A DNA stretch of 64,000 bases from NCBI GenBank assembly GCA_963204915.1, contig CAUJHS010000022.1:434001-498000 (forward strand), read 5' to 3'. The DNA is from Planctomycetota bacterium (lineage in GTDB: Bacteria; Planctomycetota; Planctomycetia; Pirellulales; Pirellulaceae). Shown one piece after another: positions 27,020 to 37,401 of this stretch. The stretch's first letter is position 1, and every line of letters begins with the position of its first letter. The translations under genes and the position numbers were made by a program. Below the pieces are notes generated by a model. That model made no database searches. It was not told the origin of the DNA and saw only the letters and a list, made by a program, of their open reading frames with translations.

Positions 27020-28828
27020 TTAACGCCGCGGGCCGGCGTCTGCTGTGGGGTCGTCGGCCGGGGGAGTCCATTCCTTCGCCTCGATCACCTGATTGTCGCC
27101 GAAGGTCATCGTCGCGGGGTCGGTGCTATTGTAACGGAACGGGGGCACGCCCGGCGCGCATACGAGTCGATTCTGGCGAACGGTGTCTTTCTCGGCCTTA
27201 TGAAAGCGAATTGGGCTCATTTCAATGTGATAGATCGTGTTGTTCTCGATCGTGATGAGGGAACTCCCCTCGTCGATGAACATGCCGTTGCTTTCGGCGC
27301 GCCCCGCGTTGAGCGGAACGTCGTGAATCCGATTTCCGGAAAGCAGCGTCCCCGGCTGACGGCCAAGCGTGTATATGCCGCCGCCGTCGGAGAGCACCTG
27401 CATAACATGGTGGATGTGGTTGTCGCGAACCGTGTTTTCCCGGCATCCGGTGGGCTGCGTATCCCAGCGCCATCCGACCGAAACGCCGGTATAGGGCAAA
27501 TTACGAATTTCGTTGTTCGCTACGGTAGTGTTGCGAGCAATTCCCACCCACACGCCCACAGCTCCGTAAAACAGTTGGCCGCAGCGTTCGATGGTGCAGT
27601 CGCTCACTTCGTTGTCGTGGCACACCAGGTCCGCGCCGTCAGGCCCGGTGCGCGTGATGGTTTCGCCGATCATCACGCCATTCCCGGCGATATCGGTCAA
27701 GGTGCAGCCCACCACGCGGTTATTATGGCATTGCCGCCCGAAAGACACCCCCGCTCCGCCGAGATGCTCCCAACGGCAGTTTTCCAGCACGCAGTCTTCC
27801 GCCAGTTCGAAAGAAAGCGCGGCCGGGATCATTCCGCGATTGCGCGGGCCGGCGTCGTTGTCGCGCTGTTCGAAAAAGTTGGCTTGCCCTTCGGCATAGC
27901 CGCGCCGCGGCGTATTCCAGCGGCAATGCGCGAACGTCAGATCCTTGAATCGCAATCCGCGCACCGGACGGCCGGCTTCTGCGTCGCCTTGCACCGCAAT
28001 GATCGCTTCGAGCCAAGGCGCCACGACCTGCAAGTCGTCGGGCGACTCGCCTTCGCGGGGAGCGTACCACAATTTGCCTGCGGTGCGGTCCAAAAACCAT
28101 TCGCCGGGCGCATCGAGATACTCTTTCGCGTTTTCAACAAAGTACCGCGGATGTTGTTCGAAATGGTTGATGCGATAGTGCGGCGCATTCGAGCCGATCG
28201 GGTCGTCAAACCTGATCGTTTGAGTCTTCGAGTCGATCGACTTGATACGAATGCGCGACACGGACCAATCGTGCAGAAACACGACTTCCGCCTCGTTCGG
28301 CTCGGCCAGCGGTTTCAGGTCGCCGTCGTTGAACGTGAAACTGGTGCGGTTGTCGGGGCCCGCCTCGACGACACGCAAATAATCGGTGTTAGGATGCCGC
28401 GCGCGAGGCCGTCGCTCCCCGCCGATAAACAACTCGCGGAAACTCCATCCGGTGGAGGACGCCTCAGGCACGTCGGCCACCAGGAATCCGTTCTCTTTAC
28501 GCCAACCGGTGATTGCGCGGCCTCCGCTGATCGTCACCTTCTCGCCCGGCGCCGCGGCGTACGTGATTGCCCCCTTCTCTTTGGCGGAATCCTGCGGCGT
28601 GAAGTGCAACGGTTCATCGAGCATGTACGTACCGCCGTGCAGTATGACGGTCACTTCGCCGGATTGAGCCCGGGCTAATTCCCGCGCTTGGGCGATCGTG
28701 CGCACCGGCCGGTCGCTGGCGCCGGAATTCTGGTCGTTCCCTTCGAGAGAAACGTGCACCTCGGCCAGCGCCGGCGCAACCGACATCAAGGCGACAAAGA
28801 ACACAAGTTCGAACGTACGGCACATCAT
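27020..28828 (-). CDS. Secreted right-handed beta-helix protein
   Basis: 602 residues from the double ATG at 28828, supported by an AGGAGA seven bases upstream; a longer frame to 28939 lacks this. The signal peptide is MMCRTFELVFFVALMSVAPALA. The N-terminal part (HVSLEGNDQNSGASDRPVRTIAQA) is typical of polysaccharide lyase or pectate-lyase-like beta-helix proteins. The body has repeated short strands with Asn/Gly turns (for example CVLENCRWEHLGGAGVSFG, NNRVVGCTL). Homologues act on polysaccharides, but the substrate and even activity cannot be read from the sequence. It lies 141 nt downstream of the prolyl oligopeptidase gene on the same strand. Confidence 0.8.
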   Translation of the reverse strand: MMCRTFELVFFVALMSVAPALAEVHVSLEGNDQNSGASDRPVRTIAQARELARAQSGEVTVILHGGTYMLDEPLHFTPQDSAKEKGAITYAAAPGEKVTISGGRAITGWRKENGFLVADVPEASSTGWSFRELFIGGERRPRARHPNTDYLRVVEAGPDNRTSFTFNDGDLKPLAEPNEAEVVFLHDWSVSRIRIKSIDSKTQTIRFDDPIGSNAPHYRINHFEQHPRYFVENAKEYLDAPGEWFLDRTAGKLWYAPREGESPDDLQVVAPWLEAIIAVQGDAEAGRPVRGLRFKDLTFAHCRWNTPRRGYAEGQANFFEQRDNDAGPRNRGMIPAALSFELAEDCVLENCRWEHLGGAGVSFGRQCHNNRVVGCTLTDIAGNGVMIGETITRTGPDGADLVCHDNEVSDCTIERCGQLFYGAVGVWVGIARNTTVANNEIRNLPYTGVSVGWRWDTQPTGCRENTVRDNHIHHVMQVLSDGGGIYTLGRQPGTLLSGNRIHDVPLNAGRAESNGMFIDEGSSLITIENNTIYHIEMSPIRFHKAEKDTVRQNRLVCAPGVPPFRYNSTDPATMTFGDNQVIEAKEWTPPADDPTADAGPRR

Positions 28829-28969
28829 GACGTTCTCCTGGTTGACGGCCTGAGCGTGCGTCACGGGAGCCGCTACGAAAAGCGCAGCGACGGGGAACCG
28901 CCTTCGGACGGCGTCCCAGCCCGGTCGCGGTCGCCACAAGCCGAGGGATGCTGTGCTTGCCGATCCTCC

Positions 28970-31159
28970 TCACTTGGTATGTTCGAGCGCGAACGTCAGC
29001 ACGTCCGCAGCTTCTTCGATGATTTTGGCGGTAGGCTTGCCGGCGCCGTGGCCCGCGCGCGTTTCGATGCGAATCAACACGGGCGCCTCGCCAGCGTGTG
29101 CTTGTTGGAGCGCGGCCGCGAACTTAAAGCTATGCGCCGGCACGACACGGTCATCATGGTCGCCCGTGGTGATGAGCGTGGCGGGGTAGTTCACGCCCGG
29201 CTTCAAGTTGTGCAGGGGCGAATACTTCAGCAAGATGGGAAACTCTTCGGCATTGTCCGAGGAGCCGTACTCGCTTACCCACGCCCAACCGATGGTGAAT
29301 TTGTGAAAGCGGAGCATGTCCATCACACTGACCGCAGGCAACGCACACGCGAACAAGTCGGGGCGTTGCGTCATCGCGGCGCCAACCAGCAAACCGCCAT
29401 TGCTGCCGCCGCGAATGGCCAAATGCTCCGGCTTGGTATACCCCTGTTCGATGAGCCACTCGGCGGCGGCCAGGAAGTCGTCGAACACGTTTTGCTTCAA
29501 GTGTTTCATCCCGGCTTCGTGCCAGGCGCGGCCGTATTCGCCGCCGCCGCGCAAATTGGCGGTGGCGTACACTCCGCCATTTTCCAGCCATACCACATTC
29601 GAGACGGAAAAGCCGGGCGTTTGTGAAATGTTAAACCCGCCGTAGCCGTACAAAATCGTCGGGTTGCCGCCGTCAAGCTTGAGGCCCTTGCGCGCCGTGA
29701 TGAACATCGGCACGCGTGTGCCGTCTTTGCTCGTGTAAAACACTTGGCGCGTTTCAAACTGGTCGGGGTCAAAATCGACGTTCGGTTCGCGGTACAGGGC
29801 GCGCTCGCCGGTCTCCACGTTGTAGCGATAGATCGTGGCGGGAGTGGTGTAGTTGGTGAAATAAAAGAACGTTTCGGGATCGTCGCGGCGTCCGCCGAAA
29901 CCGCCGGCCGATCCAATGGCGGGCAATGCGACGTCGCGCACATGGCGACCTTGAAGATCAAACACCTGGATTTGCGATTGGGCGTCCTTCAGATACAGCG
30001 CACAGAAGTAGTCGCTGACCAGCCCTACGCCTTCCAGGACCGAATCGGCCTCGGGAATCAACTCGCGCCATTTCGACCGGTCAGGCTGCGTAATGTCGAC
30101 TGCCGTCACGCGGCGCAGCGGCGCATCGAGGTCGGTCACAATATAAAACACGCTGCCGTCATTTCCGAGGAAGCCGTACTCGGCGTCAAAGCCGGAAATC
30201 AGCTCGACCACCGGCGCGTCGGCCTGTTGCAAGTCTTTGTAGAACAGTTGATTCTTGCGTTCCGTGCCGCGCCATACCGAGATGATCAAGTAGCGGCCAT
30301 CCTCGGTCACTTCGCCGTCGAAGCCCCACTCTTTTTCATCCGGGCGTTCGTAGACGAGCGTGTCTTCCGACTGGGCATCGCCCAACTTGTGAAAGAACAA
30401 TTTCTGATAGTAGTTGGCGCCGGTTAGTTTTTCGCCTTCTTTCGGCGCATCGTACCGGCTGTAGTAAAAGCCGCTGCCGTCGGGCAGCCAGGAGACGCCG
30501 GAGAACTTGATCCATTGCAGGTGGTCCTCGCGCGGTTGGCCCGTTTCAACATCGAGCACTTTCCATTCGCGCCAGTCGGAACCGCCATGCCCCAGACCGT
30601 AGGCAAGCCAGCGACCGTCCTCACTAACACGCCAACCGGCCAAGGAAACTGTGCCATCTTCCGATAACTTGTTGGGATCAAGCAATTCGCGCGGCTTACC
30701 ATCAAGGCCTTCCGAGACATACAACACGCTTTGGTTCTGAAGTCCATCATTGCGCGTATAGAAGTACCGCTGGCCACGACGCCGCGGCAGACCGTAACGT
30801 TCGTAGTTCCACAACTCGGTCAAACGCTTCTGCAGACGTTCCCGATGGGGCAGTCGCTCGAGATAGCCGAAGGTGACTTCATTTTGCGCCGCCACCCAGG
30901 CGCTCGTTTCCTCAGAGTCGGGGTCTTCCAGCCAGCGATACGGGTCGGCAACCTTCTGCCCGTGGTACTCGTCCACATGTTCCACGGTCTTCGTAACGGG
31001 ATAACGCAGTTTCTCATCCTCCTTCAAGGGTGCAGATTCGACCGATTGCGCCAACGCGACGCAGGGCAACCCCGCCCTCAGGGCCCATCCTGCGGTAAGG
31101 AACATCAACGCACAGCCCAAAGACTTTGCCGCCGAGCGAAACAAACGTGGGGAAGTCAT
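28970..31159 (-). CDS. Secreted prolyl oligopeptidase family serine peptidase (S9A)
   Basis: 729 residues from the ATG at 31159, chosen because it begins a signal-peptide-like segment ending in ALAQS; the longer frame to 31291 has no such signal. An N-terminal seven-bladed propeller (DPYRWLEDPDS, then repeated blades) is followed by the alpha/beta-hydrolase domain. The catalytic Ser586 lies in GGSNGGLLVG, with the Asp in TGDHDDRVVP and the His in RAGHGAGKP. These enzymes cut after proline in short peptides. Export suggests digestion of environmental or periplasmic oligopeptides. It is divergently placed from the small gene at 31375. Confidence 0.93.
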   Translation of the reverse strand: MTSPRLFRSAAKSLGCALMFLTAGWALRAGLPCVALAQSVESAPLKEDEKLRYPVTKTVEHVDEYHGQKVADPYRWLEDPDSEETSAWVAAQNEVTFGYLERLPHRERLQKRLTELWNYERYGLPRRRGQRYFYTRNDGLQNQSVLYVSEGLDGKPRELLDPNKLSEDGTVSLAGWRVSEDGRWLAYGLGHGGSDWREWKVLDVETGQPREDHLQWIKFSGVSWLPDGSGFYYSRYDAPKEGEKLTGANYYQKLFFHKLGDAQSEDTLVYERPDEKEWGFDGEVTEDGRYLIISVWRGTERKNQLFYKDLQQADAPVVELISGFDAEYGFLGNDGSVFYIVTDLDAPLRRVTAVDITQPDRSKWRELIPEADSVLEGVGLVSDYFCALYLKDAQSQIQVFDLQGRHVRDVALPAIGSAGGFGGRRDDPETFFYFTNYTTPATIYRYNVETGERALYREPNVDFDPDQFETRQVFYTSKDGTRVPMFITARKGLKLDGGNPTILYGYGGFNISQTPGFSVSNVVWLENGGVYATANLRGGGEYGRAWHEAGMKHLKQNVFDDFLAAAEWLIEQGYTKPEHLAIRGGSNGGLLVGAAMTQRPDLFACALPAVSVMDMLRFHKFTIGWAWVSEYGSSDNAEEFPILLKYSPLHNLKPGVNYPATLITTGDHDDRVVPAHSFKFAAALQQAHAGEAPVLIRIETRAGHGAGKPTAKIIEEAADVLTFALEHTK

Positions 31160-31374
31160 GCGAATAGGCGGGGTGCAAGGTGGTAGGAGACGCAGTCCGG
31201 CCGCGTCCTTGTTCCGATTGTAATCGTCCGACAGGAGAAAGAAACCTAGCCATACCCCTGGCGGAACCCGCGCGCCCGTGCGCCGCCTCACCGCTGCGCA
31301 TGGGCGAATGGCGCGGTAAGATAACGGCTGGTTGTACGCCGTCGCTTTCTTCGCCTTCCTCCTGCTGGAGTTCC

Positions 31375-31674
31375 ATGCGCGTCTTCGCCGTTACTCGCCC
31401 GGACTTGCCGCCGTACCTCATGCCGGACCGCTTTCGGCTGGATGTGGCGTATTTTATGACTCCGGGCGATCATGCCGGAGCGCCGACCTTGGGGCCCAAT
31501 GAATACTGGGTGCGAGAACAGGACGCCCGGCAGTGGTTGGAGAATTTGGCCGTGTCGGTCGTCTCGCCGCTCGACGCACAGCATGCCGCCGAGTTCGAGT
31601 TGACCGAAGAACAGGAAGCCTGGTTGCAGTGGATGCTGGACAACCACATCGAACACATCCGAGTCGCTCCCTGA
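31375..31674 (+). CDS. Small conserved-looking hypothetical protein
   Basis: 99 residues from the ATG at 31375, which has GGAG seven bases upstream; the upstream extension of the frame is not convincing. The sequence is acidic and begins MRVFAVTRPDLPPYLMPDRF, with a Trp-rich C-terminal helix (EEQEAWLQWMLDNHIEHI). There is no signal peptide, no transmembrane segment and no cysteine motif. I recognise no family. It stands alone between the peptidase gene and egtB. Confidence 0.6.
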   Translation: MRVFAVTRPDLPPYLMPDRFRLDVAYFMTPGDHAGAPTLGPNEYWVREQDARQWLENLAVSVVSPLDAQHAAEFELTEEQEAWLQWMLDNHIEHIRVAP

Positions 31675-31901
31675 CTTCTGAGCCGGTAAACACGCAAAGG
31701 GACGAAAACCCAGCTTTTTGGCTTCTTCCAAGAAAATTCCCCAGCGCCGCCTTGCATCAATTAGAATTTCTACGTGTGGCGCGCCGCTTGCGTCCTTAGT
31801 GGCGTTCTTCCTGGTTTGACTTGTCAGACCACTATCATGTGTCAAGGGAGAACGCATCGAGAGATGGATCGCCGTAACGCCTTATCGTTCAGGAGCGCAC
31901 G

Positions 31902-33209
31902 TTGATTCACTCTCACGTCGCCAATTCGCGCGCCAGCGCGCCGAGTCCAACCGAGGAGCTACGAGCGCGGTATGCCGCCGTTCGGCAGGCCAGCGCGTCG
32001 TTTTGCACTCCTTTGACCGATGAAGATTGCGTGATCCAGTCGATGCCCGACGCCAGCCCCATTCGCTGGCACCTGGCGCATACGACTTGGTTCTTTGAGA
32101 CCTTTGTTCTGTCGCGCGCCATCGAAAACTATCAGCCCGTCAACGCGGCTTTTGAGTATCTTTTTAACTCGTATTACAACCAGGTAGGTCGACAATTTCC
32201 CCGTGCGCGCCGCGGTTTGCTTTCTCGTCCGACGATGTCCGAGGTGTGGCGGTATCGCCGCGAAGTGGATTATCGAATGGAGCAGCTGCTTGCCCGACCC
32301 GAGGAACTTCCCGAAGAATTGCTCTCGGTGGTGGAGTTGGGTTTGCAGCATGAGCAGCAACACCAAGAGTTGATGCACACCGACCTCAAACATTTGCTGG
32401 CGTGCAATCCGTTATATCCAGCGTATCGTCCAGGCACGCAGGAAACGCATAGTTCAACGAGTGCGCTGGAATGGGTCGCTTTTGATGAAGGCGTGTATCA
32501 TATCGGGCATGAGGGTCTTGGCTTTGCGTTTGATAACGAAGGCCCGCGCCATCGTGTATGGCTCAATGCGTTTGAACTTGCGAGCCGACCCGTTACGAAC
32601 GCCGAGTTTCTCGATTTCATCGAAGCCGGGGGTTACCGTCGTCCTGAATTCTGGCTTTCGCTCGGCTGGCAAACGGTTCAGGCCGAAGGCTGGCAAGCGC
32701 CGCTTTACTGGCTGTGTGATGCTTCCGGGGGTTGGCAAGAGTTTACCCTCGCGGGGCTTCGTCCGCTTGTTCCGCACGCGCCGGTTTGTCACCTGAGTTA
32801 TTTCGAGGCGGATGCGTATGCTCGCTGGAGCGGAGCGCGTTTGCCAACCGAGGCGGAATGGGAAGTCGCCGCCGCAGACTGGCTTGCCGAAGCCGGTGCG
32901 ATCTCCGGGAATTTCGTCGAAAGCGGGCAGTTGCAACCAACGCCAGCGAAAGACGCCAAGTGTTCGCATCGCCTCCAGCAACTTTTGGGCGACGTGTGGG
33001 AGTGGACGGCAAGCTCTTATGCACCCTACCCGGGCTATGCTCCGCCGCCGGGAGCGCTGGGCGAGTACAACGGCAAGTTCATGTGCAATCAGTATGTCCT
33101 GCGCGGCGGCTCCTGCGTGACGCCTGAGTCGCACGTGCGAATTACTTATCGCAACTTTTTTCCACCCGATGCGCGTTGGCAGTTCACGGGCGTGCGGTTA
33201 GCGCGTTAG
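31902..33209 (+). CDS. egtB: Ergothioneine biosynthesis protein EgtB (hercynylcysteine sulfoxide synthase)
   Basis: 435 residues starting at TTG 31902, chosen because AGGAG lies six bases upstream and no ATG exists before residue 48. The N-terminal DinB-like four-helix domain has the expected non-haem iron ligands His57 ([12 protein letters not shown]) and His150/His154 (HEQQHQE). The C-terminal FGE-sulfatase domain (about 190-435) ends with [20 protein letters not shown]. The enzyme joins hercynine with cysteine or gamma-glutamylcysteine using oxygen; which thiol is used cannot be decided here, and no egtA or egtC is nearby. It is followed by egtD after 74 nt. Confidence 0.93.
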   Translation: MIHSHVANSRASAPSPTEELRARYAAVRQASASFCTPLTDEDCVIQSMPDASPIRWHLAHTTWFFETFVLSRAIENYQPVNAAFEYLFNSYYNQVGRQFPRARRGLLSRPTMSEVWRYRREVDYRMEQLLARPEELPEELLSVVELGLQHEQQHQELMHTDLKHLLACNPLYPAYRPGTQETHSSTSALEWVAFDEGVYHIGHEGLGFAFDNEGPRHRVWLNAFELASRPVTNAEFLDFIEAGGYRRPEFWLSLGWQTVQAEGWQAPLYWLCDASGGWQEFTLAGLRPLVPHAPVCHLSYFEADAYARWSGARLPTEAEWEVAAADWLAEAGAISGNFVESGQLQPTPAKDAKCSHRLQQLLGDVWEWTASSYAPYPGYAPPPGALGEYNGKFMCNQYVLRGGSCVTPESHVRITYRNFFPPDARWQFTGVRLAR

Positions 33210-33283
33210 CTCTGTGACAAGACCTCCAAGTTCATACGTTACGTTTCAAACGATTCCGACTTCAACCTCGCTAGTGACGCTCC

Positions 33284-34255
33284 ATGACTCGCTCCGCTGC
33301 TATTATCCTGCACGATTACGAGCCCTCGACGAACGTTTTTCTCGATGATGTCTGGGCGGGACTGTCGCAACCGGCCAAACGTTTGCCGTCGAAGTATTTT
33401 TATGATCAGCAGGGCTGCATGCTGTTCGACGCAATTTGCGAACTCGACGAGTATTACGTCACTCGCACCGAACTGGCCATTATGCGCCGCGAGGCGCTCG
33501 ATATTTCTGCGCGTATTGGCCCGCGAGCCGAGATTGTCGAGTTTGGCAGCGGCAGCAGCATCAAAACGCGCTTGCTGCTCGACGGTCTGCGCCAGCCGAC
33601 GGCGTACATTCCCATCGATATCGCACGCGGACATCTTGCCGCCACGGCGGCGCAACTACGTGTGCGCTACCCGAATCTGGAGGTGGCGCCGCTGTGCGCC
33701 GACTTTAGCGAGTGGTTCGAGCCGCCGGAGTGTAATGGCGCGGCGCAACGACGCGTGGTGTACTTCCCCGGTTCAACGCTTGGCAACTTCGAACCCGACG
33801 ACGCCGATACGCTCTTGGCCCGTATGGCCGCGATGGCGGGTCCCGGCGGCGGTTTGCTGATTGGTATTGATTTGCACAAGGACCAGCGCACGCTTGAAGC
33901 CGCGTATAACGACGCACGCGGCGTGACCGCCCAGTTCAACCTCAACTTGCTGGCGCGGATCAATCGTGAACTGCAAGGCGACTTCCGCCTCAATCAATTT
34001 GAACACGTGGCGATCTACAACGACACGGCGCGACGCATCGAAATGCACCTCATCAGCCGGCGCCCGCAAACGGTACGCGTGGCCGGCCGCGAATTCCATT
34101 TTGCGCGCGGCGAAGCGATATGCACCGAATACTCGTATAAGTACGATCGCGGGGAGTTCCGTCGCCAGGCGCATCGCGCGGGATTCCGCCACGTCCAAAC
34201 TTGGACCGACGACCGCGAACGTTTCGCCGTGATGTACTTTGAGACGATCGGCTAA
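33284..34255 (+). CDS. egtD: L-histidine N-alpha-methyltransferase EgtD
   Basis: 323 residues. It shows the EgtD pattern: an N-terminal segment KRLPSKYFYDQQGCMLFD, the tyrosine-rich YYVTRTELAI, and the SAM-binding EFGSGSSIKT. FPGSTLGNFEP and the C-terminal region GEAICTEYSYKY are also typical of the family. It trimethylates histidine to hercynine, the substrate of EgtB just upstream. The egtB-egtD pair is sufficient for the first two steps; the C-S lyase step must be encoded elsewhere. The product is a cytosolic antioxidant thione. Confidence 0.95.
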   Translation: MTRSAAIILHDYEPSTNVFLDDVWAGLSQPAKRLPSKYFYDQQGCMLFDAICELDEYYVTRTELAIMRREALDISARIGPRAEIVEFGSGSSIKTRLLLDGLRQPTAYIPIDIARGHLAATAAQLRVRYPNLEVAPLCADFSEWFEPPECNGAAQRRVVYFPGSTLGNFEPDDADTLLARMAAMAGPGGGLLIGIDLHKDQRTLEAAYNDARGVTAQFNLNLLARINRELQGDFRLNQFEHVAIYNDTARRIEMHLISRRPQTVRVAGREFHFARGEAICTEYSYKYDRGEFRRQAHRAGFRHVQTWTDDRERFAVMYFETIG

Positions 34256-34355
34256 CGGGAAACGGAACGCTGAGAACACGGCAGTTACCCAGCGTTCGCC
34301 AATCAGGGTAGAATCGCAATCGTTCAACTCGGCTTGGCGATTGGGAACACCCTGA

Positions 34356-37241
34356 ATGGCAAAGACGTACTCCTTAGGTCGATTTCTCTCGTTTGGCGTT
34401 CTGCTTGCGACCGCTGGGGCCGCGACATTTGGCGCTGCGATCACACTTGGCGAAGAGCGCGTGCTCGATCCGTCGGGCGTAGAGTTCTTCGAGCGCAAGA
34501 TTCGTCCCGTGCTCGTCGAACATTGCTATTCGTGTCACTCAAGCGACGCGGAGACGATTCAAGGCGGCCTGAAACTGGATACCCGCGCTAACCTGCGGCA
34601 AGGCGGCGACAGCGGCGCCGCAGTCGTGCCGGGAAGTCCCGAGGAAAGCCTGTTGCTTTCCGCGCTGCGGTATGAATCGCTCGAGATGCCGCCCAAAGGC
34701 AAACTTCCCGAAAGTGTTGCCGCCGACTTCGCGATGTGGATCGCCCAAGGAGCGCCCGATCCGCGTGACAACGAACCGCAACCAGGAGCGCCCAAGCCCA
34801 CTTTAGGCGCAGCCGGCGGAACGTCGGCGAGTTGGGCTTTCCAGCCGCTTCGCCGGCCTGCGCTGCCCGTGGTGAAGGACAACCAGTGGCCCGCTTCGCC
34901 GGTCGATTACTTTCTTTTGGCGCAATTGGAAGCCGCAGGTCTGTCGCCCGCGCCCGAGGCGGACCGCCGAACGCTTTTGCGGCGCGTGTATTACGACCTC
35001 ATCGGGCTTCCGCCCACATGGGAGGAAGTTCAAGCGTTTGAGCACGATCTTGCGCCCGATGCTTATGAGCGCGTCGTGGACCAACTCCTCGCGTCGCCGC
35101 AATATGGCGAGCGTTGGGGCCGGCACTGGCTCGACGTGGCCCGCTACGCCGATACGAAAGACCTGGTGTTGGTGTACGGGCAAGACGCGATTCGTCCCTA
35201 CGCCTATACCTACCGAGACTACGTGATCCGCGCTTGGAATGAGGACACGCCCTACGACCGGTTCGTTCACGAACAACTCGCCGCCGAGCAGATGGATCCG
35301 CCGGTCGAACCGTGGCGCCTCGGCGCGATGGGTTTTCTGACGCTCGGCCGGCTATTCGACAACAACCCGCCAGACATCTACGACGATCAAATTGACACGG
35401 TCACCCGCGGATTTCTGGGGTTAACCGTAGCGTGCGCGCGGTGCCACGATCACAAGTACGACCCCGTGCCGACGGAGGATTACTATTCGCTGTACGGCGT
35501 GTTCGCCAATAGTCAGCGACCGGTCGAAGCACCCCGGATTGATGAGACCCTCAGCCTTGCCGCCAGCGAGTTCGAGGCCAAAGCAGCGCCCAAACGGGCC
35601 GCCGTGCGACAAATCGTGAACGAAAAGTACCAACAAATCACCGCGACGGCGCGCCAACGCACAGCGGACTATTTGCTCAAGATTGCAACGCAGCGGCCTG
35701 ATCCGCTGGAGAACGCCGTATTCTTCTTGTCGCTTTCGCCCGAGGACTTAAAACCGCAGTTCCTGGCGAGTTGGCGGCGCTATTTAAGCCGCCGCGCCAC
35801 GGACGACGACCCCGTGTTCGGGCTGTGGCGCGCTTTGCTCGCCTTACCGGAAGATCGCTTTCACGGCGAGGCGCCGCAGGTCGTGGAACACTGGCTGGCG
35901 AAGGTCCCCGGCATTGCACCGGGACAATGCAATCCGCGACTTCGCCAAGCCTTGCTTCATGCGAAACTTGCGACGCGCGCCGACGTGGCCGCATTCTACG
36001 GCCAAGTGTTAACTCAAGCTTTAGAGACTTCCAGCGAAGACGATCCCAACGCGGCAGACGACCCTGCTCGCGCCCAATTGGCGGATGTGCTGACAGGCCC
36101 CGAAGGGCCTGTCGCGTTCCCCAAAAGCCATACCTACCTTTACATGGCGCGGGTGGAACGATCCAACTATGAAAGCCAATTGCAGGAGCTGGACAAACTC
36201 GCGGTGCAAGACGCCAACGCCCCGCCGCGCGCGATGACGTTAGAAGACTCGGAACAGATTCGCGAACCTCACGTGTTTGTGCGCGGCAACCCGCGGCAAC
36301 TTGGCGCACCGGTCCCACGCAGATTCCTGCAAGTGCTGTCGTCGGGTGAGCGGAAATCATTTACCCACGGCTCCGGGCGGCTGGAACTCGCACAGGCGAT
36401 CACCTCGCCAAACAACCTGCTGACGGCGCGCGTCATGGTGAACCGCGTTTGGATGCATCACTTTGGCGAACCGTTGGTCGCTACGCCCAGCGACTTTGGC
36501 GCGCGGAGCGATCCGCCGACGCATCCCGAACTGCTGGACTACCTGGCTTGGACGTTCCAGTACGAAGGCTGGTCGCTCAAGAAGCTCCATCGCTTGATGG
36601 TGTTATCGCGCGCTTATCGTCAAACGTCGCGCAGCGAACCCTCGACGGAACTTCCCGATGCTGCCGACATTTGCAAGGACGGTGCATCGCCCGCGGCGCC
36701 GCCGGACCCGCAAAACCGGCTGTTGAGTCGCTTCCCTCGCCGACGCTTAGAATTCGAGGCGATGCGCGATACGTTCTTGTTTCTTTCCGGGCGACTCGAT
36801 CTTACCTTATATGGACGCCCCATCGACGTGGCGGGCGACGCGCATAACCGGCGTCGAACGATTTACGGGTTGGTCGATCGGCAAAATTTGCCGGGCCTGT
36901 ACCGGGCCTTTGACTTCGCTAGTCCCGATCAATCGGCTGACCGTCGCCCGAACACCACGACGCCGCAACAAGCGCTGTTTGGCATGAACTCGTTGTTTCT
37001 TATCGAACAGGCCAAAGCACTGGCAAGCCGTCCCGAGACGTATGTCGCCCCGAACGACGCAGGGCGAGTACGCGGACTCTACCGACTTGTGCTGGCGCGG
37101 GAGCCTTCCGAAACGGAAATCTCGGCGGGACTACGCTTCATCCAAGCAGCGGAAGACGACGCGACGAATTCAGTACTCACCCCCTGGGAGCAGTACGCGC
37201 AAGTCTTGTTACTCACGAACGAAGTGATTTTCGTCGACTGA
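34356..37241 (+). CDS. Planctomycete cytochrome c-like (PSCyt1) DUF1549/DUF1553 protein
   Basis: 961 residues with an N-terminal hydrophobic export segment. A planctomycete cytochrome-like domain follows with the haem motif C57-Y-S-C60-H61 and the segment EMPPKGKLPE. Then come DUF1549 (about 180-390, with WGRHWLDVARYADT and VACARCHDHKYDP) and DUF1553 (about 650-920, with RVMVNRVWMHHFG and PPTHPELLDYLAWTF). These proteins are numerous in Pirellulales and often sit beside DUF1501 sulfatase-like genes, which are absent here. A role in extracellular polymer degradation or electron transfer is proposed but unproven. The start has no ATG competitor nearby. Confidence 0.9.
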   Translation: MAKTYSLGRFLSFGVLLATAGAATFGAAITLGEERVLDPSGVEFFERKIRPVLVEHCYSCHSSDAETIQGGLKLDTRANLRQGGDSGAAVVPGSPEESLLLSALRYESLEMPPKGKLPESVAADFAMWIAQGAPDPRDNEPQPGAPKPTLGAAGGTSASWAFQPLRRPALPVVKDNQWPASPVDYFLLAQLEAAGLSPAPEADRRTLLRRVYYDLIGLPPTWEEVQAFEHDLAPDAYERVVDQLLASPQYGERWGRHWLDVARYADTKDLVLVYGQDAIRPYAYTYRDYVIRAWNEDTPYDRFVHEQLAAEQMDPPVEPWRLGAMGFLTLGRLFDNNPPDIYDDQIDTVTRGFLGLTVACARCHDHKYDPVPTEDYYSLYGVFANSQRPVEAPRIDETLSLAASEFEAKAAPKRAAVRQIVNEKYQQITATARQRTADYLLKIATQRPDPLENAVFFLSLSPEDLKPQFLASWRRYLSRRATDDDPVFGLWRALLALPEDRFHGEAPQVVEHWLAKVPGIAPGQCNPRLRQALLHAKLATRADVAAFYGQVLTQALETSSEDDPNAADDPARAQLADVLTGPEGPVAFPKSHTYLYMARVERSNYESQLQELDKLAVQDANAPPRAMTLEDSEQIREPHVFVRGNPRQLGAPVPRRFLQVLSSGERKSFTHGSGRLELAQAITSPNNLLTARVMVNRVWMHHFGEPLVATPSDFGARSDPPTHPELLDYLAWTFQYEGWSLKKLHRLMVLSRAYRQTSRSEPSTELPDAADICKDGASPAAPPDPQNRLLSRFPRRRLEFEAMRDTFLFLSGRLDLTLYGRPIDVAGDAHNRRRTIYGLVDRQNLPGLYRAFDFASPDQSADRRPNTTTPQQALFGMNSLFLIEQAKALASRPETYVAPNDAGRVRGLYRLVLAREPSETEISAGLRFIQAAEDDATNSVLTPWEQYAQVLLLTNEVIFVD

Positions 37242-37276
37242 ACAGGTCGGCTCCGCTTTGCTGCCATGCGGCCTGG

Positions 37277-37299
37277 TTTCCCTTAATTTATGAGGGAAA
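37277..37299 (+). terminator. Hairpin after the DUF1553 gene
   Basis: TTTCCCT (37277-37283) pairs with AGGGAAA (37293-37299) around a 9-nt loop, and outer GGCC/GGCC bases can extend it. There is no T tract after it, so it may act weakly. Confidence 0.4.
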
Positions 37300-37351
37300 T
37301 CCTGGCCATTCTTGAGAAGGGCCGCGACGCCCAATCCATCAAAAGTGAATC

Positions 37352-37371
37352 ATTGATCAAGAATTGATCGA
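37352..37371. promoter_or_regulatory. Candidate operator: direct repeats upstream of the sulfide operon
   Basis: ATTGATCAA (37352-37360) and ATTGATCGA (37363-37371) are direct repeats spaced 11 bp apart, one helical turn, about 30 bp before a TATAAT box. This is suggestive of a repressor or activator site. Confidence 0.4.
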
Positions 37372-37401
37372 ACATATCGTAATATCGCAACGTATTTGAG
37401 T

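Noticed and set aside
27200..28678. Long plus-strand open frame opposite the beta-helix gene
   Set aside because: The minus-strand product has a signal peptide, a ribosome-binding site and a recognised fold; the plus-strand one has none.
37364..37369. TTGATC as the -35 of the sulfide operon
   Set aside because: It is 32 nt from the TATAAT box, too far for a normal promoter.
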